64,000 bases of DNA from Kaistella solincola (GTDB taxonomy: Bacteria > Bacteroidota > Bacteroidia > Flavobacteriales > Weeksellaceae), in contig NZ_JSYK01000003.1 of NCBI RefSeq assembly GCF_000812875.1, positions 124,001 to 188,000 on the forward strand, read 5' to 3'. Below the pieces are notes generated by a model. It worked only from the letters and a program-made list of their open reading frames with translations. It was not told where the DNA came from and did no database searches. Shown piece after piece: positions 53,319 through 62,166 of this stretch; the stretch's first letter is position 1; each line of letters opens with the position of its first letter. Both the position numbers and the translations under genes were made by a program.

Positions 53319-54376
53319 GAATTATCATTCCACTTGTCGGAACATTTGGGAAAGCGGGTGGCTGGCGTGTAATTTCCGAACTTGCGAACCATTGGATTGA
53401 TGCAGGTCATGAAGTGGTTTTCTTTTCGCATATTAAATCTGAAGGACCTTACTTTCCAACCAAAGCGAAAACTTTTTATTTTGATAATTCAGGAAAACTG
53501 TTTGATAGCTTTAATGCAATTCATCCGAAAAATTTTTTAGGACCTTTCGGAATTCGCAGAACTTTAAGAAAAATTTTGGATAATGAAAAGGCGGATGTGG
53601 TTTTGGCAACGCACTGTTTAACCGCGCAACCTGTGAAATATTCCACCATCAAGGCCAAAAAATTTTATTATGTGCAGGCCTATGAACCGGAATATTATTA
53701 TAAAAACGACATTAAAAGCCGAGTATATAAGCAGATCAGCATTAATTCCTACCATTTAGGTCTGGACATCATCGTGAATGCGCCAATGTATCTAAATTAC
53801 AAAGATATTAAAGCCGATAAGTTTGTTTTTCCGGGCGTAGATTTCAGTATTTTTAAGCCGGAAGAAAAGAAAAAAAATGGTAAAATAATTTTGGGAACCA
53901 TCGGCAGGCTTGAAGCATACAAAGGAACTTCCTATGTGGTGGACGCTTTCAGATTACTGCGACAGGAATTAGGCGAAAAAGTAGAACTTCATATCGCTTT
54001 CGGTGATGAATCGCTGAAGAACGAAGATGGAGTGGTCTTGATAGTACCACAAGGCGACCGTGAATTGGCTGAATATTATAACAGTCTTTCGATGTATATC
54101 TGCGGCGGACTGGTCCAGCTGGACGCTGTGCATTATCCGGTAATCGAATCGATGGCGTGTAAAATTCCAGTGATTACAACCGGTTATTTGCCATCCAGTG
54201 ACGAAAATTCCTGGAAAGTTCCTATTAAAAATACAGACGCAATTAAAGCAAAAGTGTATGAAATTCTTGAAGATGGCGTAGCGGCAAATAAGAAAGTGGA
54301 GCGCGCATTTCTTGATGTACAGCAGTTTGAAAACAAAACTGTTGCTGAGAAAATGTTAAACTATTTCCAGGATTAA
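53315..54376 (+). CDS. GT4 family glycosyltransferase
   Basis: 353 aa GT-B protein. N-terminal IIPLVGTFGKAGGWRVISEL, then YVQAYEPEYYY, FPGVDFSIFKPEE, GTIGRLEAYKGTSYVVDAF and VIESMACKIPVITTGY. The EX7E motif is degenerate (GLVQLDAVHYPVIESMAC). It overlaps the flippase gene by 4 nt and is directly followed by the polymerase gene. Donor unknown. Confidence 0.82.
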   Translation: MRIIIPLVGTFGKAGGWRVISELANHWIDAGHEVVFFSHIKSEGPYFPTKAKTFYFDNSGKLFDSFNAIHPKNFLGPFGIRRTLRKILDNEKADVVLATHCLTAQPVKYSTIKAKKFYYVQAYEPEYYYKNDIKSRVYKQISINSYHLGLDIIVNAPMYLNYKDIKADKFVFPGVDFSIFKPEEKKKNGKIILGTIGRLEAYKGTSYVVDAFRLLRQELGEKVELHIAFGDESLKNEDGVVLIVPQGDRELAEYYNSLSMYICGGLVQLDAVHYPVIESMACKIPVITTGYLPSSDENSWKVPIKNTDAIKAKVYEILEDGVAANKKVERAFLDVQQFENKTVAEKMLNYFQD

Positions 54377-55384
54377 ATGGTTATAAGTATAGTTTTCGGT
54401 TTTATTTTACTCGCGTTTATCGCGATATTCCAACCGGTTGCTAAATTTGAAAAATACGTGGTTATTTTTTTCGGCCTTGTAATGGCACTTTTTGCGGGTT
54501 TTCGGGAAGACAGCTATGATTATATCATCTACGAACTGCTTTACGAAAATTATGAGGAAGTGAGCGTGGAACCGTCCTTTAAAGCCATTTCTTATCTCGT
54601 TTCCCATCTTACGGACAACATCCGGTATCTCTTTCTAATCTTCGCCTTTTTGGGCGTTGCTGTAAAGCTTACAGCGATCTCTACTTTAAGCAAATTTGTT
54701 TTACTGTCGCTCGCGGTGTACGCCAGCAATTTTTATCTGTTGCACGAAATGACGCAGATTCGTGCAGGCGTGGCGGCTGGATTTTTACTCCTTTCCATAA
54801 AACCTAATGTAGAGCGCGATCTAAGGAAGTTCTTAATTTTTGCGGTGCTGGGTTTCCTTTTCCATTATTCTGCCATTCTTATTCTTCCGCTGTGGTTTTT
54901 GCCGAAAAAAATTAATGTCAGAGTTCTCGCACTATCAATTTTATTTGGTTATGCATCCTATTTTATAGGTTTAGATTTTGTGAAAATTATCCCAATCCCG
55001 GGTATTCAGGAAAAAATAGAAATTTATATGAGTATGCAGGAAGTGAATGATGATAAAATTAACGTATTCGGGTATTTATACCTACTGCGTATTGCTGTTT
55101 TTTATGTTTTGCTTTTCAATTATAAAAAATTGGCGCAGAAAAGCGAATATTTTCCGCTGCTTATCACTATCTACGCCATATCGCTCACGCTTTTTACGGT
55201 TTTCGGCAGCATTCCGGCTTTTTCCAGCCGTCTTAGCGAACTTTTCGGTGTGGTAGAAATTATTCTGATTCCGCTTTTGGCCTACCTTTTCAGACTCCGC
55301 ATTTTAGGCCGGTTAGCGGTCGTTTTGGTCGCGCTCGTATTTTTACTCATCAACCTTTATTACGTTGAATTAATTATCGACTAA
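54377..55384 (+). CDS. EpsG/Wzy-like polysaccharide polymerase (region B)
   Basis: 335 aa with about 9 membrane segments. GFREDSYDYIIYELLY near 36-51 (Arg-Asp/Glu loop), EMTQIRAGVAAGFLLLSI near 124-141 (conserved RxG) and FHYSAILILPLWF near 171-183 follow the EpsG pattern, as in the region A gene at 24181. It polymerises repeat units in the periplasm. It begins one base after the GT4 stop and overlaps the next GT2 by one base. Confidence 0.8.
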   Translation: MVISIVFGFILLAFIAIFQPVAKFEKYVVIFFGLVMALFAGFREDSYDYIIYELLYENYEEVSVEPSFKAISYLVSHLTDNIRYLFLIFAFLGVAVKLTAISTLSKFVLLSLAVYASNFYLLHEMTQIRAGVAAGFLLLSIKPNVERDLRKFLIFAVLGFLFHYSAILILPLWFLPKKINVRVLALSILFGYASYFIGLDFVKIIPIPGIQEKIEIYMSMQEVNDDKINVFGYLYLLRIAVFYVLLFNYKKLAQKSEYFPLLITIYAISLTLFTVFGSIPAFSSRLSELFGVVEIILIPLLAYLFRLRILGRLAVVLVALVFLLINLYYVELIID

Positions 55385-56217
55385 TGATTGCCGCAGTTAC
55401 CGTTCTATATAATCCGAAAGTGGATGTTTTGGAAAATCTCAAAAGTTATTTGCACAAGGTTGATAAGGTTTTCCTTGTAGATAATTCGGACACGTCCAAC
55501 CAGGAAATGTTTTCGGAATTGAAAAATCCGGCACAAATCGAATATATTTCCAACCATGAAAATTTAGGCATTGCCACCGCTTTAAATACTGGTTGCAAAG
55601 CTGCGCTAAAAGACGGTTTTAAATGGGTCTTGACGATGGATCAGGACAGCAAAATCATGGAACTTCCGGAAGCTTTTCGCCATAAACTCGATGAAAAGAA
55701 CAAAACTGCTTTATATTACCCAACTTATATCATTAATGGCGAACCGTACAAATATCACATCTGCGAAAACGGGAAACCGCTCGTGGTGATGACTTCCGGC
55801 AACTTTATCGATTTAGAAGCTTTTTCTGTCGTCGGTGGTTTTGATGATAAACTGTTCATCGATTATGTAGACTTTGATTATTGTTTAAAACTGAAAAATT
55901 ACGGCTTTGAGCTCGAAAAAATTGAAGGATATAAAATCGCACATGAACTTGGGAAATCAACCGTAATGCAGAACTTTTTATTTAAAGTTTTATTGACAAA
56001 TCATCCGGTTTTGCGCCGGTATTACATTACGCGGAACAAACTTTATATGCTTAAGAAGTATAAAAATGTCACTGCATTTTATGACAAAGAAAAATTTACC
56101 CTGCTGAAGGAAATTGCTAAAATTATCCTTTTTGAACAAGGGAAGTTTCAAAAGCTCAATGCCATGTACACAGCGTATCAGGATTTTAAAATGAATAATT
56201 TCGGTAAAAAGCAATGA
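55384..56217 (+). CDS. GT2 family rhamnosyltransferase-like protein
   Basis: 277 aa. The start AAVTVLYNPKVDVLENLKSY and FLVDNSDTSN (about 32-41), GIATALNTGCKAAL and VLTMDQDSKI (near 79-88) match the RfbF-type rhamnosyltransferase group of GT2. rmlA, rmlB and rmlC in the same locus make dTDP-L-rhamnose (or its 6-deoxy-talose epimer) a likely donor. It overlaps both neighbours by 1 and 4 nt. Confidence 0.82.
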   Translation: MIAAVTVLYNPKVDVLENLKSYLHKVDKVFLVDNSDTSNQEMFSELKNPAQIEYISNHENLGIATALNTGCKAALKDGFKWVLTMDQDSKIMELPEAFRHKLDEKNKTALYYPTYIINGEPYKYHICENGKPLVVMTSGNFIDLEAFSVVGGFDDKLFIDYVDFDYCLKLKNYGFELEKIEGYKIAHELGKSTVMQNFLFKVLLTNHPVLRRYYITRNKLYMLKKYKNVTAFYDKEKFTLLKEIAKIILFEQGKFQKLNAMYTAYQDFKMNNFGKKQ

Positions 56218-56921
56218 AAAATTCAGTGTGTATCGCGACTTATAATGGTGAAAAATATATCCGCGAACAAATTGCGTCGATTTTACCTCAGCTTCAGGCA
56301 GGTGATGAAATCATTATTTCTGATGACCATTCCACCGACCAAACTTTGGAAATCATAAAATCTTTTAAAGACAACCGGTTAAAAATTGTTTTTAATGAAA
56401 CTGAAAAAGGTTATACCAATAATTTCGAAAACGCCATAAAACACGCGTCGGGCGATTTTATTTACCTTTCCGACCAGGATGACGTTTGGCTTCCAAATAA
56501 AGTTGCGGTTTATTCGCAGGAGTTTCAGAACTATGATTTTCTCGCCAGCAATGCAAAAATCGTCGGTGAAAACTTAGAAAGTACTGATAATCAAACCTAT
56601 TTTGATCTGCGTGGAACAAGCAGTGGGTTTTTAAGTGATTTAATAAAAGCAAAAAGTTTGGGTTGCTGCATGGCTTTTAACCGAAAAGTTTTGACGAAAA
56701 TTTTGCCTTTCCCGAAAAATAAAGACCTTTGTCCTCACGACCTTTGGATTTTGCTGATGTCAGAGTTTTACTTTAAGTCAAAAATCATAAAAGAACCTTT
56801 AATTTTATACCGAAGACATGAGCAAACTGCTTCTACGGGCGGAAAACATACCAACAACACCCTGCTTTTTATGCTGAAATTCAGATTGTATGCGCTCTTC
56901 CAAGTTTTAACCAGAATGTAA
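56214..56921 (+). CDS. GT2 family glycosyltransferase
   Basis: 235 aa. SVCIATYNGEKYIREQIASI at the N-terminus, ISDDHSTDQTLEI near 38-50 and YLSDQDDVWLPNKV near 84-97 (metal site) place it with short GT2 enzymes often found beside rhamnosyltransferases. No membrane segment is clear. It is translationally coupled to the previous gene by a 4-nt overlap. Donor unknown, possibly a 6-deoxyhexose. Confidence 0.85.
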   Translation: MKNSVCIATYNGEKYIREQIASILPQLQAGDEIIISDDHSTDQTLEIIKSFKDNRLKIVFNETEKGYTNNFENAIKHASGDFIYLSDQDDVWLPNKVAVYSQEFQNYDFLASNAKIVGENLESTDNQTYFDLRGTSSGFLSDLIKAKSLGCCMAFNRKVLTKILPFPKNKDLCPHDLWILLMSEFYFKSKIIKEPLILYRRHEQTASTGGKHTNNTLLFMLKFRLYALFQVLTRM

Positions 56922-56925
56922 AAAT

Positions 56926-57513
56926 ATGCTTGAAAATTACGGTTTTTTTGGTTCTTTTAGGATGTTCATCAATTTAGTGCGAACAAAGCTTACTTTTAAA
57001 GACGCACGAATAATACGCTTTCCCATTGATATCCGCGGAAAAAAATTCATTCAGATTTCCAAAGGTTTTACCACGGGCGTTGGCTGCAGAATTGAAGCTT
57101 ATCCGCGAAATAAGGAAAAAACCTTGTTTATCGGCGAAAATTTTCAGATGAATGATTACGTACACATCACCGCCACGCAAAAAGTAATAATCGGAAAAAA
57201 TGTGCTTTTGGCAAGCAAAATTTATATTTCAGATTCTTCTCACGGCAATTATGCCGGCGACGAAAAGGACAGTAGCCCGAATTCCGCTCCAATGGAAAGA
57301 GTGGTGGTTACCAAACCGGTAACTATCGAAGATAATGTCTGGCTTGGCGAGTTTGTTTCGGTGCTGCCCGGTGTCACCATTGGAAAAGGAAGCATCATCG
57401 GTGCAAATTCTGTGGTTTCCAAAAGCATTCCACCTTATGTCATCGCGGTAGGTTCGCCGGCAAAAGCCATTAAAAAATATAATTTCCAGTCCCAAAGATG
57501 GGAGAAAATTTAA
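56926..57513 (+). CDS. Hexapeptide-repeat O-acetyltransferase
   Basis: 195 aa. After an N-terminal region with FPIDIRGKKFIQISKG come left-handed beta-helix turns (IGENFQMNDYVHIT, IGKNVLLASKIYISDSSHG, VTIEDNVWLGEFVSVLPGV, IGKGSIIGANSVVSKSIPPY). DSSHGNY resembles the catalytic loop of WcaF/maltose-O-acetyltransferase-like enzymes. It probably O-acetylates a sugar of the region B repeat unit using acetyl-CoA. Spacing to its neighbours is 4 and 2 nt. Confidence 0.85.
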   Translation: MLENYGFFGSFRMFINLVRTKLTFKDARIIRFPIDIRGKKFIQISKGFTTGVGCRIEAYPRNKEKTLFIGENFQMNDYVHITATQKVIIGKNVLLASKIYISDSSHGNYAGDEKDSSPNSAPMERVVVTKPVTIEDNVWLGEFVSVLPGVTIGKGSIIGANSVVSKSIPPYVIAVGSPAKAIKKYNFQSQRWEKI

Positions 57514-57515
57514 TT

Positions 57516-58649
57516 ATGAAAAATATACTCATTACCGGCGGTGCGGGTTTTATAGGCTCAAATTTAGCTTTGAAATTACTTTCGAAAGGTTATCACGTTA
57601 CCGTTTTAGACAACCTTTCGCCGCAAATCCACGGTGAAAATCCTATGGAAAATTCACCACTTTTTCTCAGCATCAAAGATTACGTAAAATTCATTCATGG
57701 AACCGTAACTAGCGTCGATGATTGGAAACAAGCCCTTGAAGGACAGGATGCCATCGTGCATTACGCCGCAGAAACCGGCACCGGACAATCAATGTATGAA
57801 GTGCAAAAATATGTGGATGTCAACATCACCGGAACTTCATTAATGCTGGATTTTTTGGTGAATGGCGATTACCAAATTCAGAAAGTGATCGTTGCATCTT
57901 CACGTTCTATTTATGGTGAAGGAAAATATCTCAGCAAGGAATGGGGAGCAGTTTACCCTAAACACCGACTTTCGGAGGATATGGATCAGGGAAACTTTGA
58001 ACCCACTTTTCCAAATTCCTCGGCACTCGAAGTTGCCGCCACGGACGAAAATTCAAAAATTCATCCGTCTTCCGTTTATGGAATTACGAAACAGAATCAG
58101 GAACAAATGGTGCTTACGGTTTGTCCAACCATCGGTATTGCGGGTGTCGCCTTCCGATACCAAAATGTTTACGGACCGGGGCAATCGTTAAAAAATCCGT
58201 ACACCGGAATTCTTTCTATTTTCTCAACGCAAATAAAAAACGGGAATCCCATCACCATTTTTGAAGACGGAAAAGAAAGCCGTGATTTTGTTTTCATTGA
58301 CGATGTGGTAGATGCTACAATTTTAGGTTTAGAAAAAAATGAGGCAAATAACGAGGTATTTAATGTTGGAACCGGCATAGCGACGGATGTGATGACCGTG
58401 GCAAAGGAACTTTCTAAAAATTATGGTGTGGAAGTTCCACTTAATATTTCGGGAAATTACCGTTTGGGCGATATCCGCCACAATTTTGCTGATCTTACTA
58501 AGATTAAAACTGTGCTGGGTTTTGAGCCGAAAGTCAGCTTTGAACAAGGTCTGAAAAAGTTCACAGCCTGGGTAAATACGCAGGAAATCCAGAAAGATCA
58601 ATTCGGGAAATCCATCGAAGAAATGAAATCCAAAGGTTTGTTTAAATAA
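57516..58649 (+). CDS. NAD-dependent nucleotide-sugar epimerase, dTDP-L-rhamnose 4-epimerase-like
   Basis: 377 aa from the ATG at 57516; an in-frame ATG at 57498 lies in the previous gene. Extended SDR with [28 protein letters not shown] near 34-43, AAETGTGQSMYEVQKYVDVN and the YGITK (YxxxK) site near 190. The LDNLSPQIHG and GQSMYE segments recall WbiB-type dTDP-L-rhamnose 4-epimerases, which give dTDP-6-deoxy-L-talose. The Rml genes downstream fit this, but substrate assignment is tentative. Confidence 0.75.
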   Translation: MKNILITGGAGFIGSNLALKLLSKGYHVTVLDNLSPQIHGENPMENSPLFLSIKDYVKFIHGTVTSVDDWKQALEGQDAIVHYAAETGTGQSMYEVQKYVDVNITGTSLMLDFLVNGDYQIQKVIVASSRSIYGEGKYLSKEWGAVYPKHRLSEDMDQGNFEPTFPNSSALEVAATDENSKIHPSSVYGITKQNQEQMVLTVCPTIGIAGVAFRYQNVYGPGQSLKNPYTGILSIFSTQIKNGNPITIFEDGKESRDFVFIDDVVDATILGLEKNEANNEVFNVGTGIATDVMTVAKELSKNYGVEVPLNISGNYRLGDIRHNFADLTKIKTVLGFEPKVSFEQGLKKFTAWVNTQEIQKDQFGKSIEEMKSKGLFK

Positions 58650-58673
58650 AGCCTTTTACCAAAGAAACAGCCT

Positions 58674-59720
58674 GTGCTACTAAAAGAAAAAATATCCGGA
58701 AAAAAAGTACTTTTTTTCTCTGTGCAAACTTTTAACATCGAAAAGGAGATCAAAAATAAGCTCGAGGAAAATGGTGCGCTCGTCACTTATTTTGATGAAA
58801 GACCTTCGAACAGCAATTTTGCGAAAGGCATTATCCGCTTAAAGCGCGGCGTTTATCAGAAAAAAATTGACCGTTATTACGACCAAATTTTAAAAAATTT
58901 AGAAAAAGTAAAATTTGATTTTTTGTTTGTGAACCGCGGCGAAGTGATTACTGCAGGCTTTCTTCAAAAATTTAAAAAGCAGCAGCCGCAGTGCGAGATG
59001 ATTTTCTTCACCTGGGATTCTTTCACAAATCACGCGCATCCTACCACGATTCTAAAATATTTTGACAAAAGATTTACTTTCGATTTGGAAGATGCGGAAA
59101 AATATCAAATCGGTTTCAGACCGCTGTTCTATCTCGACCCGTACAAAGAAATCCGCGGAAAGAATACCGGAAGTTTCGACTTTGATTTGCTGTTTTTGGG
59201 TACGGCGCATTCCGACCGGTATTTGATAAGTTCGCGCATAAAGGAGTGGTGCAGCAAAAATAATTTGAAAATGTTCACCTATTATTACATGCACAGCAAG
59301 GCGGTTTTTCTGTTTCAGAAAATTTTCGATAAAAGCTTCAAAAAATTTGATTATAAAAAATTAAGCTTTAAAAGCCTGAAAACCGCGGAAATTATTACGC
59401 TTTATAAGAATTCAAAGGTAATTCTGGACATCAATCATCCAGGGCAAAAGGGTCTAACGATGCGAACTTTTGAAGCCATTGGCGCGGGTAAAAAAATGAT
59501 AACCACCAACGCCGAAATCAAAAAATACCCCTTTTATTCGCCGAAAATTTTCCACGTTATTGACAGAAATGCGATTCATCTCAGTAAAGAATTTTTTGCT
59601 GAAGATGCGCCGGCTCTTTCAGAGGAGATGTATTGCCGGTGTTCCATTGAAGGTTGGCTCAGTGACTTGTTTTTGAAATCGGAAAGTAATGACTGGAAAA
59701 CCCTGATGACGCAAGAATGA
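58674..59720 (+). CDS. Probable GT-B type glycosyltransferase, unassigned family
   Basis: 348 aa with GTG start at 58674; no ATG is near. It begins with a Rossmann-like strand (KKVLFFSVQTFNIEKEI), has FLFVNRGEVITAGFL, FFTWDSFTNHAHPTT, DLLFLGTAHSDRYL and VILDINHPGQKGLTMRTFEA near 260-279. The last part is like the donor-binding end of GT-B enzymes (CgeB- and capsule-type proteins). No catalytic assignment can be made. It overlaps the next gene by 4 nt. It is basic, which fits a membrane-surface enzyme. Confidence 0.65.
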   Translation: MLLKEKISGKKVLFFSVQTFNIEKEIKNKLEENGALVTYFDERPSNSNFAKGIIRLKRGVYQKKIDRYYDQILKNLEKVKFDFLFVNRGEVITAGFLQKFKKQQPQCEMIFFTWDSFTNHAHPTTILKYFDKRFTFDLEDAEKYQIGFRPLFYLDPYKEIRGKNTGSFDFDLLFLGTAHSDRYLISSRIKEWCSKNNLKMFTYYYMHSKAVFLFQKIFDKSFKKFDYKKLSFKSLKTAEIITLYKNSKVILDINHPGQKGLTMRTFEAIGAGKKMITTNAEIKKYPFYSPKIFHVIDRNAIHLSKEFFAEDAPALSEEMYCRCSIEGWLSDLFLKSESNDWKTLMTQE

Positions 59721-60613
59721 AAAATATATTTATCACCGGAAAAGAGGGTTTCGTTGGAAAAAATCTGGCTTCATACCTCTCGGAAAACCAATTTTGTGTA
59801 AAGCGAATTTCGCTCCGAAATTCCTGGGAATATCCTGACTCTTCAGATGCAGTCATTCATCTGGCGGGAATCGCGCATGATCTGGCTAAAACTGCGGACG
59901 ATGAAATTTATTTTAAAATTAATCGCGATTTAACCATTCAACTTTTCAATGAGTTTTTGAAATCATCAACTAAGGATTTTTTCTATTTCAGCTCCGTGAA
60001 AGCTGCCGCCGATAGCGTTGAAGGTCATTTAGATGAAAATTTCGCTGCAAATCCTGCGACTCCTTATGGTAAATCAAAGCGTGCAGCTGAAGAATACTTG
60101 CTTGCTCAAACATTGCCGGAAGGCAAGCGGGTATTTATTATTCGCCCCTGTATGATTCACGGGCCTGGAAATAAGGGTAACTTGAACTTGCTCTATAAAA
60201 TTGTAAAAAAGGGAATTCCCTGGCCGCTGGCAGCGTTTGAAAACCAAAGGTCATTTTTAAGCATCGACAATCTGAATTTTTTAATTATAAAGATGATCCA
60301 AAATGCGGATATTCCCTCGGGAATTTATAATTTCGCGGATGATCAAAATTTATCAACAACAGAGGTGGTGAAAATTATCGGAGATTCAAGTGGAAGGGGC
60401 GTGAAACTATGGGAAATCCATGCGTCTTTAATTAAAAATTTGGCCAAAATAGGCGATATTTTTTCTTTGCCGCTAAATTCTGAGCGTCTGGAAAAACTGA
60501 CCGAAAATTATATTGTTTCTAATCAAAAAATAAAAAATGCCCTGCAGATTGATCACCTGCCGGTAACTGCAGAACAAGGTTTACGGAAAACCATCAAAAG
60601 TTTTCAAAAATAA
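59717..60613 (+). CDS. wbpV: UDP-4-keto-6-deoxyhexosamine reductase, WbpV/WbpK-like SDR
   Basis: 298 aa SDR. FITGKEGFVGKNLASYL (NAD(P) site), IHLAGIAHDL, FSSVKAAAD and TPYGKSKRAAEEYL (YxxxK) are visible, with FIIRPCMIHGPGNKGNL further on. In Pseudomonas-type loci such a gene stands directly before a WbpL-like transferase, exactly as here. The enzyme would reduce UDP-4-keto-6-deoxy-GlcNAc (from the PglF/WbpM-like protein) to UDP-QuiNAc or a FucNAc epimer. One-base overlap with the next gene. Confidence 0.78.
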   Translation: MKNIFITGKEGFVGKNLASYLSENQFCVKRISLRNSWEYPDSSDAVIHLAGIAHDLAKTADDEIYFKINRDLTIQLFNEFLKSSTKDFFYFSSVKAAADSVEGHLDENFAANPATPYGKSKRAAEEYLLAQTLPEGKRVFIIRPCMIHGPGNKGNLNLLYKIVKKGIPWPLAAFENQRSFLSIDNLNFLIIKMIQNADIPSGIYNFADDQNLSTTEVVKIIGDSSGRGVKLWEIHASLIKNLAKIGDIFSLPLNSERLEKLTENYIVSNQKIKNALQIDHLPVTAEQGLRKTIKSFQK

Positions 60614-61611
60614 TGGAGTACCTCATAGTCACCGGGATTTTATTCGTGCTGTTGCAGCTTTATTTCAGGATCGCAACCCGGTTTAATATCATCGATCAAC
60701 CCAATCATCGGACCTCACATTTTTACACCACGGTTCGTGGGGGTGGAATTATTTTTCCCATTGCATATCTTCTTTTTATTGGCGCTGAAATGTATTTAAG
60801 TCCCGAAACCATGCAGCAAGGCAAAGGTGAACCCAATTTCTTTATTTTTGGTGCCGGATTTTTAATCCTAACCATGCTAAGCTTTGTCGATGATTTAACA
60901 GATCTTTCCACAAAAACACGTTTGCTTTTTCATATAATTTCGGTATCGCTGCTGCTGTACTTTTTAAATGGATTTTCCCTGTTGCCTGTTCTTGCAATTC
61001 CGTTCGTATATATATTGTTTATCGGCATCTTAAACGCCTATAATTTCATGGACGGCATTAACGGAATTTCCGGCATCTACAGCTTTTTCCTGCTCACTTC
61101 ATTGTGGTACGTCAATCAGCAGATTATACCTTTCGTAGTTGAGGATTTTATTGTTTATCCCACATTAGCGTGTTTGGTTTTTCTATTTTTTAATTTCAGA
61201 AAAAGAGCAAAATGCTTCCTCGGTGACGTCGGAAGTATAGGTCTCGCATTCTGGATTATCTCATTAATTTCTTTGCTCATCATCAAAACCGGTGATTTTA
61301 AATGGCTGCTTTTCCTTAGCCTATATGGTGTTGATACGGTGATGACGATTATTGAAAGGATCCGCCGCAAAGAAAATATCCTGGAAGCTCATCGTCGGCA
61401 TTTGTACCAACTTTTTGTTAATGAAAAGAAGCAATCACATTTAGCAATTAGCTTGCTTTATGGCTTCATTCAGCTGTCGATGAATATTTTCGTAATATTA
61501 TCACCACTGCCAAACTGGATTATTTATATAGTTATATTGGTGCCAACCACAGTGCTTTATATTTTTATAAAGCTAAATATTTTGAAGAAAGTCCGTAACC
61601 ACGAAGCTTGA
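60613..61611 (+). CDS. wbpL: Polytopic phosphoglycosyl transferase, WbpL/WecA-like
   Basis: 332 aa, about 10 membrane segments. RTSHFYTTVRGGGIIFPIAY near 36-55, SFVDDLTDLSTKTRLLFH (Mg-binding Asp pair near 97-98), NAYNFMDGINGISG (near 144-157) and FLGDVGSIGLAFW are the hallmark loops of the MraY/WecA superfamily, and RRHLYQLFV is the C-terminal HxH-like loop. It transfers a sugar-1-phosphate (QuiNAc or FucNAc in WbpL) to undecaprenyl phosphate, priming the region B glycan. It overlaps both neighbours by one base. Confidence 0.9.
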   Translation: MEYLIVTGILFVLLQLYFRIATRFNIIDQPNHRTSHFYTTVRGGGIIFPIAYLLFIGAEMYLSPETMQQGKGEPNFFIFGAGFLILTMLSFVDDLTDLSTKTRLLFHIISVSLLLYFLNGFSLLPVLAIPFVYILFIGILNAYNFMDGINGISGIYSFFLLTSLWYVNQQIIPFVVEDFIVYPTLACLVFLFFNFRKRAKCFLGDVGSIGLAFWIISLISLLIIKTGDFKWLLFLSLYGVDTVMTIIERIRRKENILEAHRRHLYQLFVNEKKQSHLAISLLYGFIQLSMNIFVILSPLPNWIIYIVILVPTTVLYIFIKLNILKKVRNHEA

Positions 61612-62156
61612 TGAAAATAAAAAATACACCATTACAGGATTGCTATATCATTGAACCCACCATTTTTAACGATGAAAGAGGATATTTTTTCGAAAAATAT
61701 AATGAGAAGAGGTTCAAGGATTTAACCGGTTTAAACGGGCATTTCGTTCAGGATAATATTTCCAGATCTACCTACGGCGTTTTACGCGGATTGCATTTAC
61801 AAAAAGGTGAACACGCACAGGCAAAACTTGTTTCGTGCTTGGAAGGCGCCGTTTGGGATGTTGCTGTAGATTTACGCCAGAATTCACCAACCTTCGGTAA
61901 ATGGTTTGGCGTAGAACTTTCCGCGGAAAATAAATTGCAGTTTTACGTTCCGCGAGGTTTCGGGCATGGTTTTTCGGTCATTTCCGAAACAGCAGTTTTT
62001 GCCTACAAATGCGACAATTATTACAATAAAGAATCAGAAGGTGGTGTAATTTACAGCGATGAAGAATTGAATATCGACTGGAAATTACCTCAGGCAGATA
62101 TCGTGCTTTCAGACAAAGATAAAATTCAACCTATCTTTGCAGCGCGAAATTTTTAG
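61611..62156 (+). CDS. rmlC: dTDP-4-dehydrorhamnose 3,5-epimerase
   Basis: 181 aa from the ATG at 61611, which overlaps the last base of the previous stop; a TTG 3 nt upstream is less likely. It has EPTIFNDERGYFFEKYN near 15-31, YGVLRGLHLQ with catalytic His62, and VPRGFGHGFSVIS, the conserved RmlC segment. It epimerises C3 and C5 of dTDP-4-keto-6-deoxyglucose on the way to dTDP-L-rhamnose. It is unusually the first of the three Rml genes here; rmlD is not in the window and may follow rmlA. Confidence 0.95.
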   Translation: MKIKNTPLQDCYIIEPTIFNDERGYFFEKYNEKRFKDLTGLNGHFVQDNISRSTYGVLRGLHLQKGEHAQAKLVSCLEGAVWDVAVDLRQNSPTFGKWFGVELSAENKLQFYVPRGFGHGFSVISETAVFAYKCDNYYNKESEGGVIYSDEELNIDWKLPQADIVLSDKDKIQPIFAARNF

Positions 62157-62166
62157 AATTACAATT

